Shown here: positions 21,560 through 29,830 of the stretch, piece by piece
How positions within the stretch are numbered: position 1 is the first letter of the stretch
How the letters are laid out: every line of letters starts with the position of its first letter
Source: Opitutaceae bacterium
Lineage (GTDB): Bacteria > Verrucomicrobiota > Verrucomicrobiia > Opitutales > Opitutaceae
Direction: 5' to 3'
Assembly: GCA_005792355.1 (NCBI GenBank)
Contig: SXSC01000020.1
Span: forward strand, 1-32,706
DNA: 32,706 nucleotides
Translations under genes and position numbers: made by a program
Notes under the pieces: generated by a model
Told to the model about the DNA's origin: nothing
The model's database searches: none
The model's input: only the letters and a program-made list of their open reading frames with translations

Positions 21560-24261
21560 TGGGCACAAAAAGGGCATCGAAAAGAATCATTCGGAGAGCG
21601 CCGCTTCATCGGCGCCGCGAATGGAAAAATGGCTGCGACGAAGCGCAGCCCTCCGAAACATATGCGTCGCCCAGACCTTTTTCGACGCTCTCTCAAGGAA
21701 ACCCTGTCGGCAAATCCCACCGCGGCCACTGGATACGTCCTCTTCTCGGCGTCTTGATGTGGCCGTTCCTAGGTTCCGCCCGCGCCGACACCGTCGCCCT
21801 CTGGCTCTTCGACGAGCAGGCCGGCATCTACCCGAGCTCCGTCCTCAACGACGCCGGGCCCGCCAGCCATTTCCTCATCCTCGGGCGCGGCGCGGAAATC
21901 GTGCCCGGAAAATTCGGCAACGCGCTGCGCGTCATCACGCCCCCGCCGCTGGCGATCACCGCCCGCAGCGCGGGCTCCGATGCGGACAGCGGGGCCAGCG
22001 CCGTGCGCTTCGGTCTGCGGGCGCCCGCGCCCATCGCCGGCCGCACCCAGCCGCCCCTGCTCTGGGCCAACGCCCATTTCGCCGCACTCACCACCCGCGG
22101 AGACGTGCACCTCCGCCGCGCACCGTTCGCCAACGTCACTGACTCAAAACTCAATCTTGGCGCCGGCGACTGGACGCTCGAAGGCTGGTTCCAGTTTGCG
22201 CGCGATGCGCAAACAGAAGGGGTGGTTTTTGAAATTGGAGCGGGGCCGCGCGGCGAAAACGAACTCGTGACGCGGTTCAGCGTCCTGCCGACGGAAAATG
22301 CGTTTGCGCTGACGCACCTTTCGGCGGCGGCGTCCGGAGCGGTGGCCAAGCGCGTGGAATTCCCGAATCCCGCGGGCCCGCCGCCAGGGAGCGCGAGCAT
22401 CGAGACCGCGACGTTGCCCGTGGGTGACGGCCAGCTGCCGCGCGAATCGTGGTGCCATGTTGCGCTGGTGCATTCGGCGGCGGCGGGCGAGTTGCGTCTT
22501 TTCGTCGATGGAAAAAACCGGGCCGTGGCGCGGCTGAAGATGGTCGCGCTGCCCCGCGGCGACGAAGCCTATGTCTCGGTGGGCCGCGACGGCCGCTGGG
22601 GGCGCGCGTTGCCCGGGGCGATCGATGAGCTGCGCGTGAGCGACGTGGCGGTCTACCGGGCCGATTTTACGCCGCCCGCGAGTTTTTCCCGGCTGCACAA
22701 CGGCAGCCGCCCCAGCGCGCCGCCCGTGGCGGGCCCGCCCCTGCTGTTTGGCCAGGAAACACCGCGCGCCGCACTCGTCGATCTCGGTTCGCGCCGGCAT
22801 CTTTTCCTCGACGCCGCGTTGCTGGCCACCAGCGAGAAACTCGTCTTCACGGCGCATCCGGCCCGCGTGGCCGAACCGGTGATCGAGGGCGGCGGTTGGA
22901 TTTCGGTGGTCGACGCCGGACCGGAGGACATCCGGATCTACGCCAACGGGCCCGACAACAGCCTCGCCGTTTTCGTTTCGAAAGATGGCGTGCATTTCAC
23001 CGCGCCGGATCTCGGCCGCGGGGAATTTCGCGGATGGAAGAATATCGTCGTCACCGATTCCGCCTCCGTCGGCACGGTGTTCCTCGATCCGAACGGCCCG
23101 CCGGACGAGCGCTGGAAAATTGTCAGCGGGCTGCGCAGCCGCGGCGGGATCTTTGTCTACACCTCGGCCGACGGCTGGGCGTGGCGGCGCCATGAGCATG
23201 CCTCGCTGCCCTTCTGGGCCGGTTCGGCGGTGAACGTGTTCTACGACGACCAGCGGCGGCGCTACGTGATTCACAATCGCACCGATTACTACCGCACCGA
23301 GGGCGGCAGCACCAACCGCAAGTCGCTGCTGACCGAGGTGCCCGACCTGCTGCAGCCGTGGCCGTTCGCCCCGGTGACGGCGGAGCTGACCCGCGCCGCC
23401 ACCGCTCGCGGTGTCCGCACGCATGCGGATCAACTCGATCCGTGGTGGCTCGACAACGGCCCGCTCGCCCCGGGTGGCTTTGGGCTCGAGTACCCGGTGG
23501 CGTTCGAGCCGGACCCACGCCTCGATCCCCTGGCGACCGACATCTATAACACCCGGGCGCAGAAATACCCGTGGGCCGCGGATGCCTACGTGGCGTTTCC
23601 GCTGTTCTATTTTCACTACCACCGCGACGGTCCGCCCCAGCGGCAGGTCCTCGGGCACCCGGAGGAAGAGCGCGGCAGCGGCCTGGTGGAAACGCAGCTC
23701 GCGGTCAGCCGGGATGGGCTGGCGTGGCAACGCCACCCGCGCCCGACGTATCTGGGTATTGGTGACGAAAACGGTTACCCGATCCGGCGCTCCTACATCG
23801 GCAGCGGGCTGGTGCGCCGCGGCCGCCAGCTCTGGCAGTATTCCTACACGCGCTCGTCGTATCACGATGCCTGGACCAGGCCGGCGCCGGCGCCGGATGT
23901 GATTCACCGGCTCGTGCAGCGCGTGGATGGCTTCGTGAGCCTCGATGCGCCCTACACGGGCGGCACGTTCACCACCAAAGCCCTGCGCTTCGCCGGCAAC
24001 CGGCTCGTGCTCAACGTCGACACCGACGCCGCCGGCTATGCGCAATTCGGTTTTGTCGATGAGCGCGGGGCGCCGGTCCCGGGTTTCTCGATCGACGAGT
24101 GCGTCTATGTGAACGGCGACGAGATCGACTACGAGGTCGAGTGGCTGGCCAAGGATGGCCGGCCGACCAAGGATGTGTCCGCGTTGGCGGGCAAGCCCGT
24201 GCAAGTGGTGGCGCGGCTGCGCGGGACGAGTTTGTACGCGCTGCAGTTTACGTCGCGATGA
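21556..24261 (+). CDS. Secreted LamG plus beta-propeller-like protein, copy 1
   Basis: This protein of 901 residues has no family name I recognise. The signal-peptide core LLGVLMWPFLGSARA has cleavage near residue 77. Residues of about 80-370 form a LamG/concanavalin-like domain: TVALWLFDEQAGIYPSS, LNLGAGDWTLEGWFQF, ELRLFVDGKNRAVARLK and GAIDELRVSDVAVYRADFTP. After RRHLFLDAALLA the middle (about 400-800) resembles GH32/GH43-like five-bladed propellers, with VFVSKDGVHF, FLDPNGPPDERWKIVSG and VNVFYDDQRRRYVIHNRTDY. A C-terminal beta-sandwich ends in DECVYVNGDEIDYEVEW and SLYALQF. Glycan binding or hydrolysis is inferred only from these folds. The ATG overlaps the pdxA2 stop; the resulting long leader includes a REPIN-like element. 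A paralogue lies at 25092-27590. Confidence 0.78.
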   Translation: MMGTKRASKRIIRRAPLHRRREWKNGCDEAQPSETYASPRPFSTLSQGNPVGKSHRGHWIRPLLGVLMWPFLGSARADTVALWLFDEQAGIYPSSVLNDAGPASHFLILGRGAEIVPGKFGNALRVITPPPLAITARSAGSDADSGASAVRFGLRAPAPIAGRTQPPLLWANAHFAALTTRGDVHLRRAPFANVTDSKLNLGAGDWTLEGWFQFARDAQTEGVVFEIGAGPRGENELVTRFSVLPTENAFALTHLSAAASGAVAKRVEFPNPAGPPPGSASIETATLPVGDGQLPRESWCHVALVHSAAAGELRLFVDGKNRAVARLKMVALPRGDEAYVSVGRDGRWGRALPGAIDELRVSDVAVYRADFTPPASFSRLHNGSRPSAPPVAGPPLLFGQETPRAALVDLGSRRHLFLDAALLATSEKLVFTAHPARVAEPVIEGGGWISVVDAGPEDIRIYANGPDNSLAVFVSKDGVHFTAPDLGRGEFRGWKNIVVTDSASVGTVFLDPNGPPDERWKIVSGLRSRGGIFVYTSADGWAWRRHEHASLPFWAGSAVNVFYDDQRRRYVIHNRTDYYRTEGGSTNRKSLLTEVPDLLQPWPFAPVTAELTRAATARGVRTHADQLDPWWLDNGPLAPGGFGLEYPVAFEPDPRLDPLATDIYNTRAQKYPWAADAYVAFPLFYFHYHRDGPPQRQVLGHPEEERGSGLVETQLAVSRDGLAWQRHPRPTYLGIGDENGYPIRRSYIGSGLVRRGRQLWQYSYTRSSYHDAWTRPAPAPDVIHRLVQRVDGFVSLDAPYTGGTFTTKALRFAGNRLVLNVDTDAAGYAQFGFVDERGAPVPGFSIDECVYVNGDEIDYEVEWLAKDGRPTKDVSALAGKPVQVVARLRGTSLYALQFTSR
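21592..21655. repeat. REPIN-like double hairpin inside a leader sequence
   Basis: CGGAG leads into hairpin GCGCCG-CTTCAT-CGGCGC, then an AT-richer spacer, then hairpin GGCTGCG-ACGAAG-CGCAGCC, closing with CTCCG. The stems differ from other copies in the window but the layout is the same. It lies within the first 35 codons of the copy 1 gene. Confidence 0.6.
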
Positions 24262-24360
24262 AAACCGGCCGTGGCGCCGTCACCCGTCCGATCAAACCGG
24301 GCGCACGGCCGCGGTCGTTCAACCCAATTCCCTGATCCCGGGTGACAATCTACGGCGCAA

Positions 24361-24389
24361 TTGACAAAATTATCATGGGAAAGTAGAAA
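24361..24389 (+). promoter_or_regulatory. Possible vapBC promoter
   Basis: TTGACA at 24361-24366, a 17-base spacer and TAGAAA at 24384-24389 form a weak sigma-70-like promoter in an AT-rich patch just before the antitoxin start (24395). The start would be nearly leaderless if this is correct, so it is tentative. Confidence 0.35.
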
Positions 24390-24394
24390 AAACC

Positions 24395-24637
24395 ATGAAA
24401 GTGACTGTCGATATTCCGGATTCTGACCTCGAAGAAGTATGCGCATACACTGGCGAACCCAAGAAAGGCCCGGCCATCCTCAAGCTCGTGTCCGAGGTGC
24501 TCCAGTTAAAGCGACGCGAGACGCTCGCGAACAAATTCATCACCGGAGAATGGGGGACGAAATTATCCGGCATTGATTCCGCTCGAACCGCCGATCGCAA
24601 ATCGGCCCGACTCCGCGCCCAGGCCTGGCAAACCTGA
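24395..24637 (+). CDS. vapB: VapB-type antitoxin
   Basis: This 80-residue protein opens MKVTVDIPDSDLEEVCAYTG, the short beta-strand plus helix of VapB/DUF2191-like antitoxins, which bind DNA as dimers and cover the toxin active site with their C-terminus. The C-terminal half is basic and alanine-rich (ARTADRKSARLRAQAWQ), consistent with a toxin-wrapping tail. Its stop overlaps the toxin ATG by one base, the usual antitoxin-first coupling. It lies 133 bases after the large copy 1 gene. Confidence 0.75.
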   Translation: MKVTVDIPDSDLEEVCAYTGEPKKGPAILKLVSEVLQLKRRETLANKFITGEWGTKLSGIDSARTADRKSARLRAQAWQT

Positions 24638-25041
24638 TGTCCACGCTGCTCGACACCAGCCTCTGGATTGACTTCACGCGGGCGCGCTCCCCGCAGAAGC
24701 TGAAACGATTCATCGCGCCGTATCTCCTCGATCCCGAAGCCCGCCTGGCCGAGCCAGTCACCTTCGAGGTGTTGCGGCACGCCACACCCGAGGAGTGCCG
24801 ACAACTTGCGCAGCAGTTTCAGACGTTTCCCCTGCTCGAGACGCCGGCCGATCTTTGGACCAGCGCGGCCGCGCTGGGGCAAGTCTGCCGGAAATCAGGC
24901 ATTGCAGCTGGTTCGATTGATCTGCTGATCGCCAGCCTGGTCATGCACCATCAAGCCACGCTCGTCACCTTTGACCGCGATTTTCAGGCGATCTCCGCCG
25001 TGTCTGACCTCAAGCTGAAACTCCTGGAGCGGCCAGTCTGA
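24637..25041 (+). CDS. vapC: VapC-type PIN-domain ribonuclease toxin
   Basis: This 134-residue PIN-domain protein carries the four acidic metal-binding positions: D6 (LLDTSLWIDF), E44 (VTFEVLRH), D95 (GSIDLLIASL) and D113 (LVTFDRDFQ). VapC toxins are Mg2+-dependent endoribonucleases that cut tRNA or rRNA when released from VapB. The pair sits inside a catabolic operon, between two paralogous secreted-protein genes, with about 50 bases to the next start. That placement suggests insertion or retention as a small selfish cassette. Confidence 0.88.
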   Translation: MSTLLDTSLWIDFTRARSPQKLKRFIAPYLLDPEARLAEPVTFEVLRHATPEECRQLAQQFQTFPLLETPADLWTSAAALGQVCRKSGIAAGSIDLLIASLVMHHQATLVTFDRDFQAISAVSDLKLKLLERPV

Positions 25042-25091
25042 GCAGCCGCTCCAGATTTCTCCAGCCTGACCATGGCCGCGCGCCAAATTCG

Positions 25092-27590
25092 GTGATTGTT
25101 CCCGCAGCGGAATGTGAAGTGAAAACCTTTTCCTCCCTCAAACCAACCATCCGGCGGTTTCTTCGGCGCATGCTGGTGCCAGCGTTGGGCACAGTTTGCA
25201 TCTGGTCCTCAGCGGCGCAGCCCGCGACCGAAGCGATCACCATCGCGCAGTGGACGTTTGATGAGCCGTCGTGGCTCTATCCCAGTCACGTCATGGATAC
25301 GACGGCGGGAATCGATGCTCCCCTGGTGTTGGGGCTCGGTGGCCGGCTGGTGGCCGGTCGTCACGGCAACGCCCTGTCGGCCGAGCCGTATCCCGCCATC
25401 GTCATGCCGACCGAGGGCCAGCGCACGGCGTTCCTTGGCCGACTGCCGGTGCCGCCGGGTCGCACGCAGGAACCGTTGACCTGGCCCAACGCGCAGTTTT
25501 GCGCGCTGATGACCGGAGGTGAACGGCACCTGCGGAAAGAAGTGTCGTTCGCCAATCCGACCGCCGGCGACCTCAACCTCGGCGACTTCGACTGGACCGT
25601 GGAGTTCTGGTTGCAGCTCGCGCCAGCGGCAGCGCCAACCGGCGTCATCTTTGAAATCGGCACCGGACCGCGGGGTGAAAACGACGTGGTGACCCGACTC
25701 GCGCTGGACACAACGGCGGGAGAATTCGTTTTCCTCAACCAGCCATCGGGCACGACGCGGCGACTGCCCATCCCGCGGGCCGCTCTCGCGGGCAGCGGGT
25801 GGCACCACCATGCCGTGGTTTACGATTCCGTCGCGGCGGAGCTCCGGCTTTTCGTCGACGGGCAGCCGCAGGCGCCGATCAAGTCGGTGCGCTTGCAACG
25901 GTTGCCGCCGGGCGAGGAGGCCTACCTCTCCCTCGGCCGCGATGGCGGGTGGCGCCACCCGATGCCCGGCGCGATCGATGAGCTCCGGTTTTCCCGCGGA
26001 TGCCGCTATCGCGGCGGGTTCAGCCCGCCCGCGAGCTTCGTGCCACCGTCGCCGCCGATCAAACTGGCCCGGAGCGAATCCCTGCGCTTTCCGTCGGACG
26101 CCCCGCGAACCGGAGTGGTGGCGCTTGGCTCGGAGAAGCACGTCTTCATTGACGCCGCGTTGCTGGAGCGCAGCGACGGCCTGACCTTTCAAGTGCATCC
26201 GCCACGGGAAGTGGAGCGCGTCATGGAAGACATCGACGGGCAGTTTCGCAAACATCTCACGGTGATCGAAGACGAGCACGGGTTGATCCGACTCTACAAT
26301 CCGGGGCCGAGCGACTACCTGATGGTCCATGTGTCGCGTGACGGCGTGCATTTCGAGGCCCCCGACACCGGCCTCCACCACCAGAACCGACGCAACATCG
26401 TCATTGCCGAGGATGCCCCGATGGGCCGGCCGATCATCGATCCCAACGGCCCGCCGGAAACGCGCTGGAAGTTGGTGAGTGGCCACGAAGGTCGCGGCAT
26501 CTATCTCTACACCTCACCGGATGGCTGGAAATGGACGCGCCAGCGGACGGCGGTCCTCTCCTTGCGCCTGGGGTCGCAATCGAGTTTTTTCTATGACGAC
26601 CAGCGCGGAGTGTATGTCGGGTATCATCGGACGGGCTTCCCGCGGCTGCCGAGCGGCGGCACGCAGCGCGAGTTCGTGATGTCGGAGACCTCGGACCTCC
26701 ACCGACCGTGGCCGATTACGCCGCTGACGCAGGCCCAGTTGCTGGAGATTGCAAAGACGCGCCCACTGCGCGCGCCGCAACCGTGGTGGTTGGACAACGG
26801 CCCGCTGACGCCCGGCGACGTCGGGATCGAGATGCCGACCGCCTTCGCCCCCGATTTTTCCACGGATCCCCCGGGCAGCGGCGTCTACATCCCGAAGGCC
26901 ACCAAGTATCCGTGGGCGCCGGACACGTATGTGGCGTTTCCCGGGATGTATTTCGGCTACGAGGATCCGGAGCCGCGCACGCGGGCGACATTGTATGATC
27001 GCGCCCGCGGTCTCGGCTCTGGAACGATGGAAGCGCACCTCGCCGTCAGCCGCGACGGGAAGAAGTGGACCCGTTTTCCCCGACCGGCGTACGTGCCGAT
27101 GGGCCGGTACCGCGGCCGCGATTTGCATCAGATTTATCCCGCCGAGGGCCTCATTCGACGCGGCGACGAAATCTGGCAGTATTTTTATGGCCAGGAGGAA
27201 TATCATTCGCCGCTCCGCCGCATCCCCGCGGGCAACGGCGTTTACCGGATGGTGCAGCGGCTCGACGGATTCGTGTCGGCCGACGCGCCCTACGAACGCG
27301 AAATCGAGATCGTCACGCGACCGCTGACCTTCACGGGATCGCGCCTGACGCTGAACATCGACACCGGGGCGCTCGGTTTTGCGCAGATCGGGTTGCGCGA
27401 CCGCCAGGGCAAGGCCATCCCCGGCTTTGCGGTGGACGAGTGTGTCTACGTGAACGTCAACACCGTGGCGCATCCGGTGGAGTGGATCGGGCGGGGCGGG
27501 GATGTCTCCGCCCTGGCCGGTCAAACCGTGCAGATCGTGCTGCGCCTGCGCGGCGCCTCCCTGTATGCGCTGCAGTTCACGGAGCGATGA
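25092..27590 (+). CDS. Secreted LamG plus beta-propeller-like protein, copy 2
   Basis: The longest reading gives 832 residues from a GTG at 25092. A GTG at 25119 or ATG at 25170 is also possible, and the signal core MLVPALGTVCIWSSAA follows the latter. The order matches copy 1: a LamG-like domain (TIAQWTFDEPSWLYPSH, LNLGDFDWTVEFWLQL, ELRLFVDGQPQAPIKSVR, GAIDELRFSRGCRYRGGF), a propeller-like middle (EKHVFIDAALLERSDGLTF, VHVSRDGVHFEAPDTG, IIDPNGPPETRWKLVSG, SSFFYDDQRGVYVGYH) and a C-terminal sandwich (DECVYVNVNT, SLYALQFTER). Shared words such as KYPWA-D-YVAFP and VQR-DGFVS-DAPY show common descent. The catalytic residues are unknown. Its stop overlaps the kinase start as ATGA. Confidence 0.78.
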   Translation: MIVPAAECEVKTFSSLKPTIRRFLRRMLVPALGTVCIWSSAAQPATEAITIAQWTFDEPSWLYPSHVMDTTAGIDAPLVLGLGGRLVAGRHGNALSAEPYPAIVMPTEGQRTAFLGRLPVPPGRTQEPLTWPNAQFCALMTGGERHLRKEVSFANPTAGDLNLGDFDWTVEFWLQLAPAAAPTGVIFEIGTGPRGENDVVTRLALDTTAGEFVFLNQPSGTTRRLPIPRAALAGSGWHHHAVVYDSVAAELRLFVDGQPQAPIKSVRLQRLPPGEEAYLSLGRDGGWRHPMPGAIDELRFSRGCRYRGGFSPPASFVPPSPPIKLARSESLRFPSDAPRTGVVALGSEKHVFIDAALLERSDGLTFQVHPPREVERVMEDIDGQFRKHLTVIEDEHGLIRLYNPGPSDYLMVHVSRDGVHFEAPDTGLHHQNRRNIVIAEDAPMGRPIIDPNGPPETRWKLVSGHEGRGIYLYTSPDGWKWTRQRTAVLSLRLGSQSSFFYDDQRGVYVGYHRTGFPRLPSGGTQREFVMSETSDLHRPWPITPLTQAQLLEIAKTRPLRAPQPWWLDNGPLTPGDVGIEMPTAFAPDFSTDPPGSGVYIPKATKYPWAPDTYVAFPGMYFGYEDPEPRTRATLYDRARGLGSGTMEAHLAVSRDGKKWTRFPRPAYVPMGRYRGRDLHQIYPAEGLIRRGDEIWQYFYGQEEYHSPLRRIPAGNGVYRMVQRLDGFVSADAPYEREIEIVTRPLTFTGSRLTLNIDTGALGFAQIGLRDRQGKAIPGFAVDECVYVNVNTVAHPVEWIGRGGDVSALAGQTVQIVLRLRGASLYALQFTER

Positions 27591-28705
27591 GCGATTTTTT
27601 TATCGCCGATGATCTGAGCGGAGCGCTCGATGCGGCGGCGGCGTTCCATCACGCCGGGCAACGGGCAAGGATCGTGCTCACCGCCGGCAGTTGGACCGCC
27701 TCCGCGGGGGAAGTCGTGGGTGTCACCACTGAAACGCGCAATGCGCCGCCGGCGGTCGCCGCGGCGGCGGTCGAACGGGCCATCGCGCATGGCCGGGCGC
27801 AGGGCGCGCGGCTGGTCTACAAGAAAATCGACTCGACCCTGCGCGGCCCGGTGGCGGCCGAGCTGGCCGCGCTCGCCCGCCAGCTGCCGGGCGCCCGCAT
27901 CCTGTTCACGCCCGCGAATCCCGGCGTGGGGCGAACCGTGCGCGCCGGCGTGCTGCTGGTGCGCGGCGTGCCGGTGAGCGAGACGGAGTTTGCCCGCGAC
28001 CCGGTGAGCCCGGTGACCGAGAGCAATCTGTATCGACTCCTCGGTGACGCGGGGGGCGCGGGGCTGGTGGTGGCGGATGCCGCCAGCGAGTCGGATCTGG
28101 CGGCCGCCGTCGCGCGCATGGTGGGCGAAGGCGGCGCGTGGGTCGCGGTGGGATCCGGCGCGCTGGCCCGGCCGGTGGCGGCACTCGGCGGGCCCGGCCA
28201 GCCGTCCGCCACGCACGCGGAAAATCCGTCACTTCCCGCCGGTCCGATCTTGATGCTCTGTGGCAGTGCGCACGCGTGCAACCGCGGGCAAGCGGCCGTA
28301 CTGGCCCGCGAGCGTGGCATTCCCGTGCATGAGTTTCGAATCACGGATCCGGCTCCGGCGGTGGCGGCGGTCATCGCCAGCCTGCGGGCGGGCGGCGGCG
28401 CGAGCCTGTTGGTCGAGGCAACGCGGAGCGCCAGCACGACCGTCCTGCGAACGCTGACGGCCGCGGCGACCGAGATCATCGCAGCGGCCGGAACCGCGCG
28501 CATTTTTGCGACGGGCGGAGAAACGGCCTTCGCCCTGTGCGGCGCGCTCGGGATTCAAACCCTGCAGTTCGGCGCTGAAATCGAGTCCGGGCTGAGTCTC
28601 TCGCAGGCCACGACGGATCGCGGCCCGCTGCGGCTCGCGATCAAAAACGGAGGCTTCGGCAACGCCGACACCTGGGTGCGCGCGTGGGACGGCTTGAACG
28701 CGTAG
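27587..28705 (+). CDS. Four-carbon acid-sugar kinase, DUF1537 family
   Basis: The 372-residue protein begins MSDFFIADDLSGALDAAAAF; D8-D9-L-S-G-A is the family's substrate-site signature (usually DDLTGA). KKIDSTLRGPVAAEL and FTPANPGVGRTVRAGVLLV follow, and the C-terminal nucleotide-binding part holds ATGGETAFALCGALG and LAIKNGGFGNAD. DUF1537 kinases phosphorylate D-threonate, D-erythronate or L-threonate; the product is passed to a PdxA2-type dehydrogenase, encoded in the same operon. It is somewhat shorter than most members, which run over 400 residues. Which acid it prefers cannot be read. It is the last gene of the operon, facing a convergent SDR gene. Confidence 0.85.
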   Translation: MSDFFIADDLSGALDAAAAFHHAGQRARIVLTAGSWTASAGEVVGVTTETRNAPPAVAAAAVERAIAHGRAQGARLVYKKIDSTLRGPVAAELAALARQLPGARILFTPANPGVGRTVRAGVLLVRGVPVSETEFARDPVSPVTESNLYRLLGDAGGAGLVVADAASESDLAAAVARMVGEGGAWVAVGSGALARPVAALGGPGQPSATHAENPSLPAGPILMLCGSAHACNRGQAAVLARERGIPVHEFRITDPAPAVAAVIASLRAGGGASLLVEATRSASTTVLRTLTAAATEIIAAAGTARIFATGGETAFALCGALGIQTLQFGAEIESGLSLSQATTDRGPLRLAIKNGGFGNADTWVRAWDGLNA

Positions 28706-28761
28706 CGCCCACCCGAACGGCGCCGCAACGCCCCGCCCACCCACCCCGTCTCCCCAAAAGT

Positions 28762-28784
28762 TTTGTCACGTATTACGTGACAAA
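28762..28784. repeat. Perfect 23-bp dyad
   Basis: Arms TTTGTCACGTA and TACGTGACAAA surround a central T. The core matches the dyads at 7053 and 28805. Confidence 0.65.
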
Positions 28785-28804
28785 GGCAAAACCAGCAGAG
28801 CTTT

Positions 28805-28827
28805 CTTGTCACGTATTACGTGACAAG
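28805..28827. repeat. Perfect 23-bp dyad
   Basis: Arms CTTGTCACGTA and TACGTGACAAG surround a central T. Its centre is 43 bases from that of the preceding dyad. Confidence 0.65.
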
Positions 28828-28928
28828 AGGTTTCTCGACCAAGGTAAGCGCGGGAAGGTCCGCGCGGCTCACAGCCATCACGCCAGCGCTGCGGGTGTTT
28901 TGGCGCCCTGACTTCAGCACCGGTTCGC

Positions 28929-28949
28929 TTGTCATCCATTAGATGACAA
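28929..28949. repeat. 21-bp dyad with diverged core
   Basis: Arms TTGTCATC and GATGACAA flank CATTA. The outer TTGTCA/TGACAA and the total span match the other dyads, while the inner bases changed in a compensating way (CG to TC on one side, CG to GA on the other). Confidence 0.55.
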
Positions 28950-29041
28950 ACCCGCTTGAAACGCGGTGAATTTTCGCCGGGATATCTGCCAAAACAAGCG
29001 TGGGCGACGTCCGTCCCGCCCACCGCGGGCCCGGCCGCACT

Positions 29042-29830
29042 TCACCGCGCGCTCCAGCCCCCATCGATCGCCAGCGCCGCGCCGGTGATCGAGCGCGCCT
29101 GATCGCCGCACAAATACACCGCAAGCGCGGCGACCTCCTCCACCTCGATGAAGCGTTTCGTCGGTTGCGCCGCCAGCAACACGTCGCGGATCACAGTTTC
29201 GCGCGACAGCCCGTGCACGCGGGCCTGGGCGTCGATCTGCGCCTCCACCAAAGGCGTGCGCACGTAGCCGGGACAGATCGCGTTGCACGTGATGCCGAGC
29301 TCCGCGACCTCGAGCGCGACCGCCTTGGTCAGCCCGACCTGCGCGTGCTTCGCCGCGACATACGCACTCTTGAACGGCGACGCGACGAGGCCGTGCACCG
29401 AGGCGAGGTTGATGATCCGCCCCCACGCGCGCCGCTTCATTCCGGGCAACGCGGCGCGGATGGCCTGAAAGCTCGCGTTGACCATGAGGTCCTGCAGGGC
29501 GGACCAGCGCTCCGGGGGAAAATCCTCGATGGCGGACACAAACTGCACCCCGGCGTTGTTGACGAGAATGTCCACCGCGCCAAACGCCGTCTCCGTGTCG
29601 GCGACCAACCGCGCGGCCGAAGCGGGGTCGCCGAGATCCGCCGCATGCCCGCGCACCTCCACGCCGTGGACGCGCGCGAGGCCGGCCCGCAGCTCCTCGA
29701 TCGCGGCGTGATCGCCGAGGCCGTGCAGCATGAGACTGGCACCCTCCCCGGCCAGCGCGCGCGCGAGCGCGCGGCCGATGCCGCTGGTGGAGCCGGTGAC
29801 CCGGGCGGTTTTTCCACGGAGCGTTTTCAT
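29042..29830 (-). CDS. bdhA: (R)-3-hydroxybutyrate dehydrogenase, SDR family
   Basis: This 262-residue classical short-chain dehydrogenase has the dinucleotide-binding TGSTSGIG (G13, G17, G19), NNAG at 91-94, and a catalytic set of N118, S144, Y157 and K161. The stretch ASVHGLVASPFKSAYVAAKH, with CNAICPGYVRTPLVEAQID and LAIDGGWSAR, is characteristic of D-3-hydroxybutyrate dehydrogenases, which make acetoacetate with NAD+. The start ATG overlaps the permease stop as ATGA, so the two are translationally coupled. Its product could derive from stored polyhydroxybutyrate or from imported 3-hydroxybutyrate. Confidence 0.85.
   Translation of the reverse strand: MKTLRGKTARVTGSTSGIGRALARALAGEGASLMLHGLGDHAAIEELRAGLARVHGVEVRGHAADLGDPASAARLVADTETAFGAVDILVNNAGVQFVSAIEDFPPERWSALQDLMVNASFQAIRAALPGMKRRAWGRIINLASVHGLVASPFKSAYVAAKHAQVGLTKAVALEVAELGITCNAICPGYVRTPLVEAQIDAQARVHGLSRETVIRDVLLAAQPTKRFIEVEEVAALAVYLCGDQARSITGAALAIDGGWSAR

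Larger units (their letters stand above)
28706..29041. other. Convergent intergenic region with three dyads
   Basis: These 336 bases separate the ends of the kinase and bdhA genes. Apart from the three dyads listed below, I see no gene or T-rich terminator. An operator is unexpected here because no promoter points out of this region. Confidence 0.55.

Noticed and set aside
28762..28827. The two perfect dyads as ordinary intrinsic terminators
   Set aside because: There is no T run on either strand and the single-base centre leaves a poor RNA loop; kept as dyads of unknown role.
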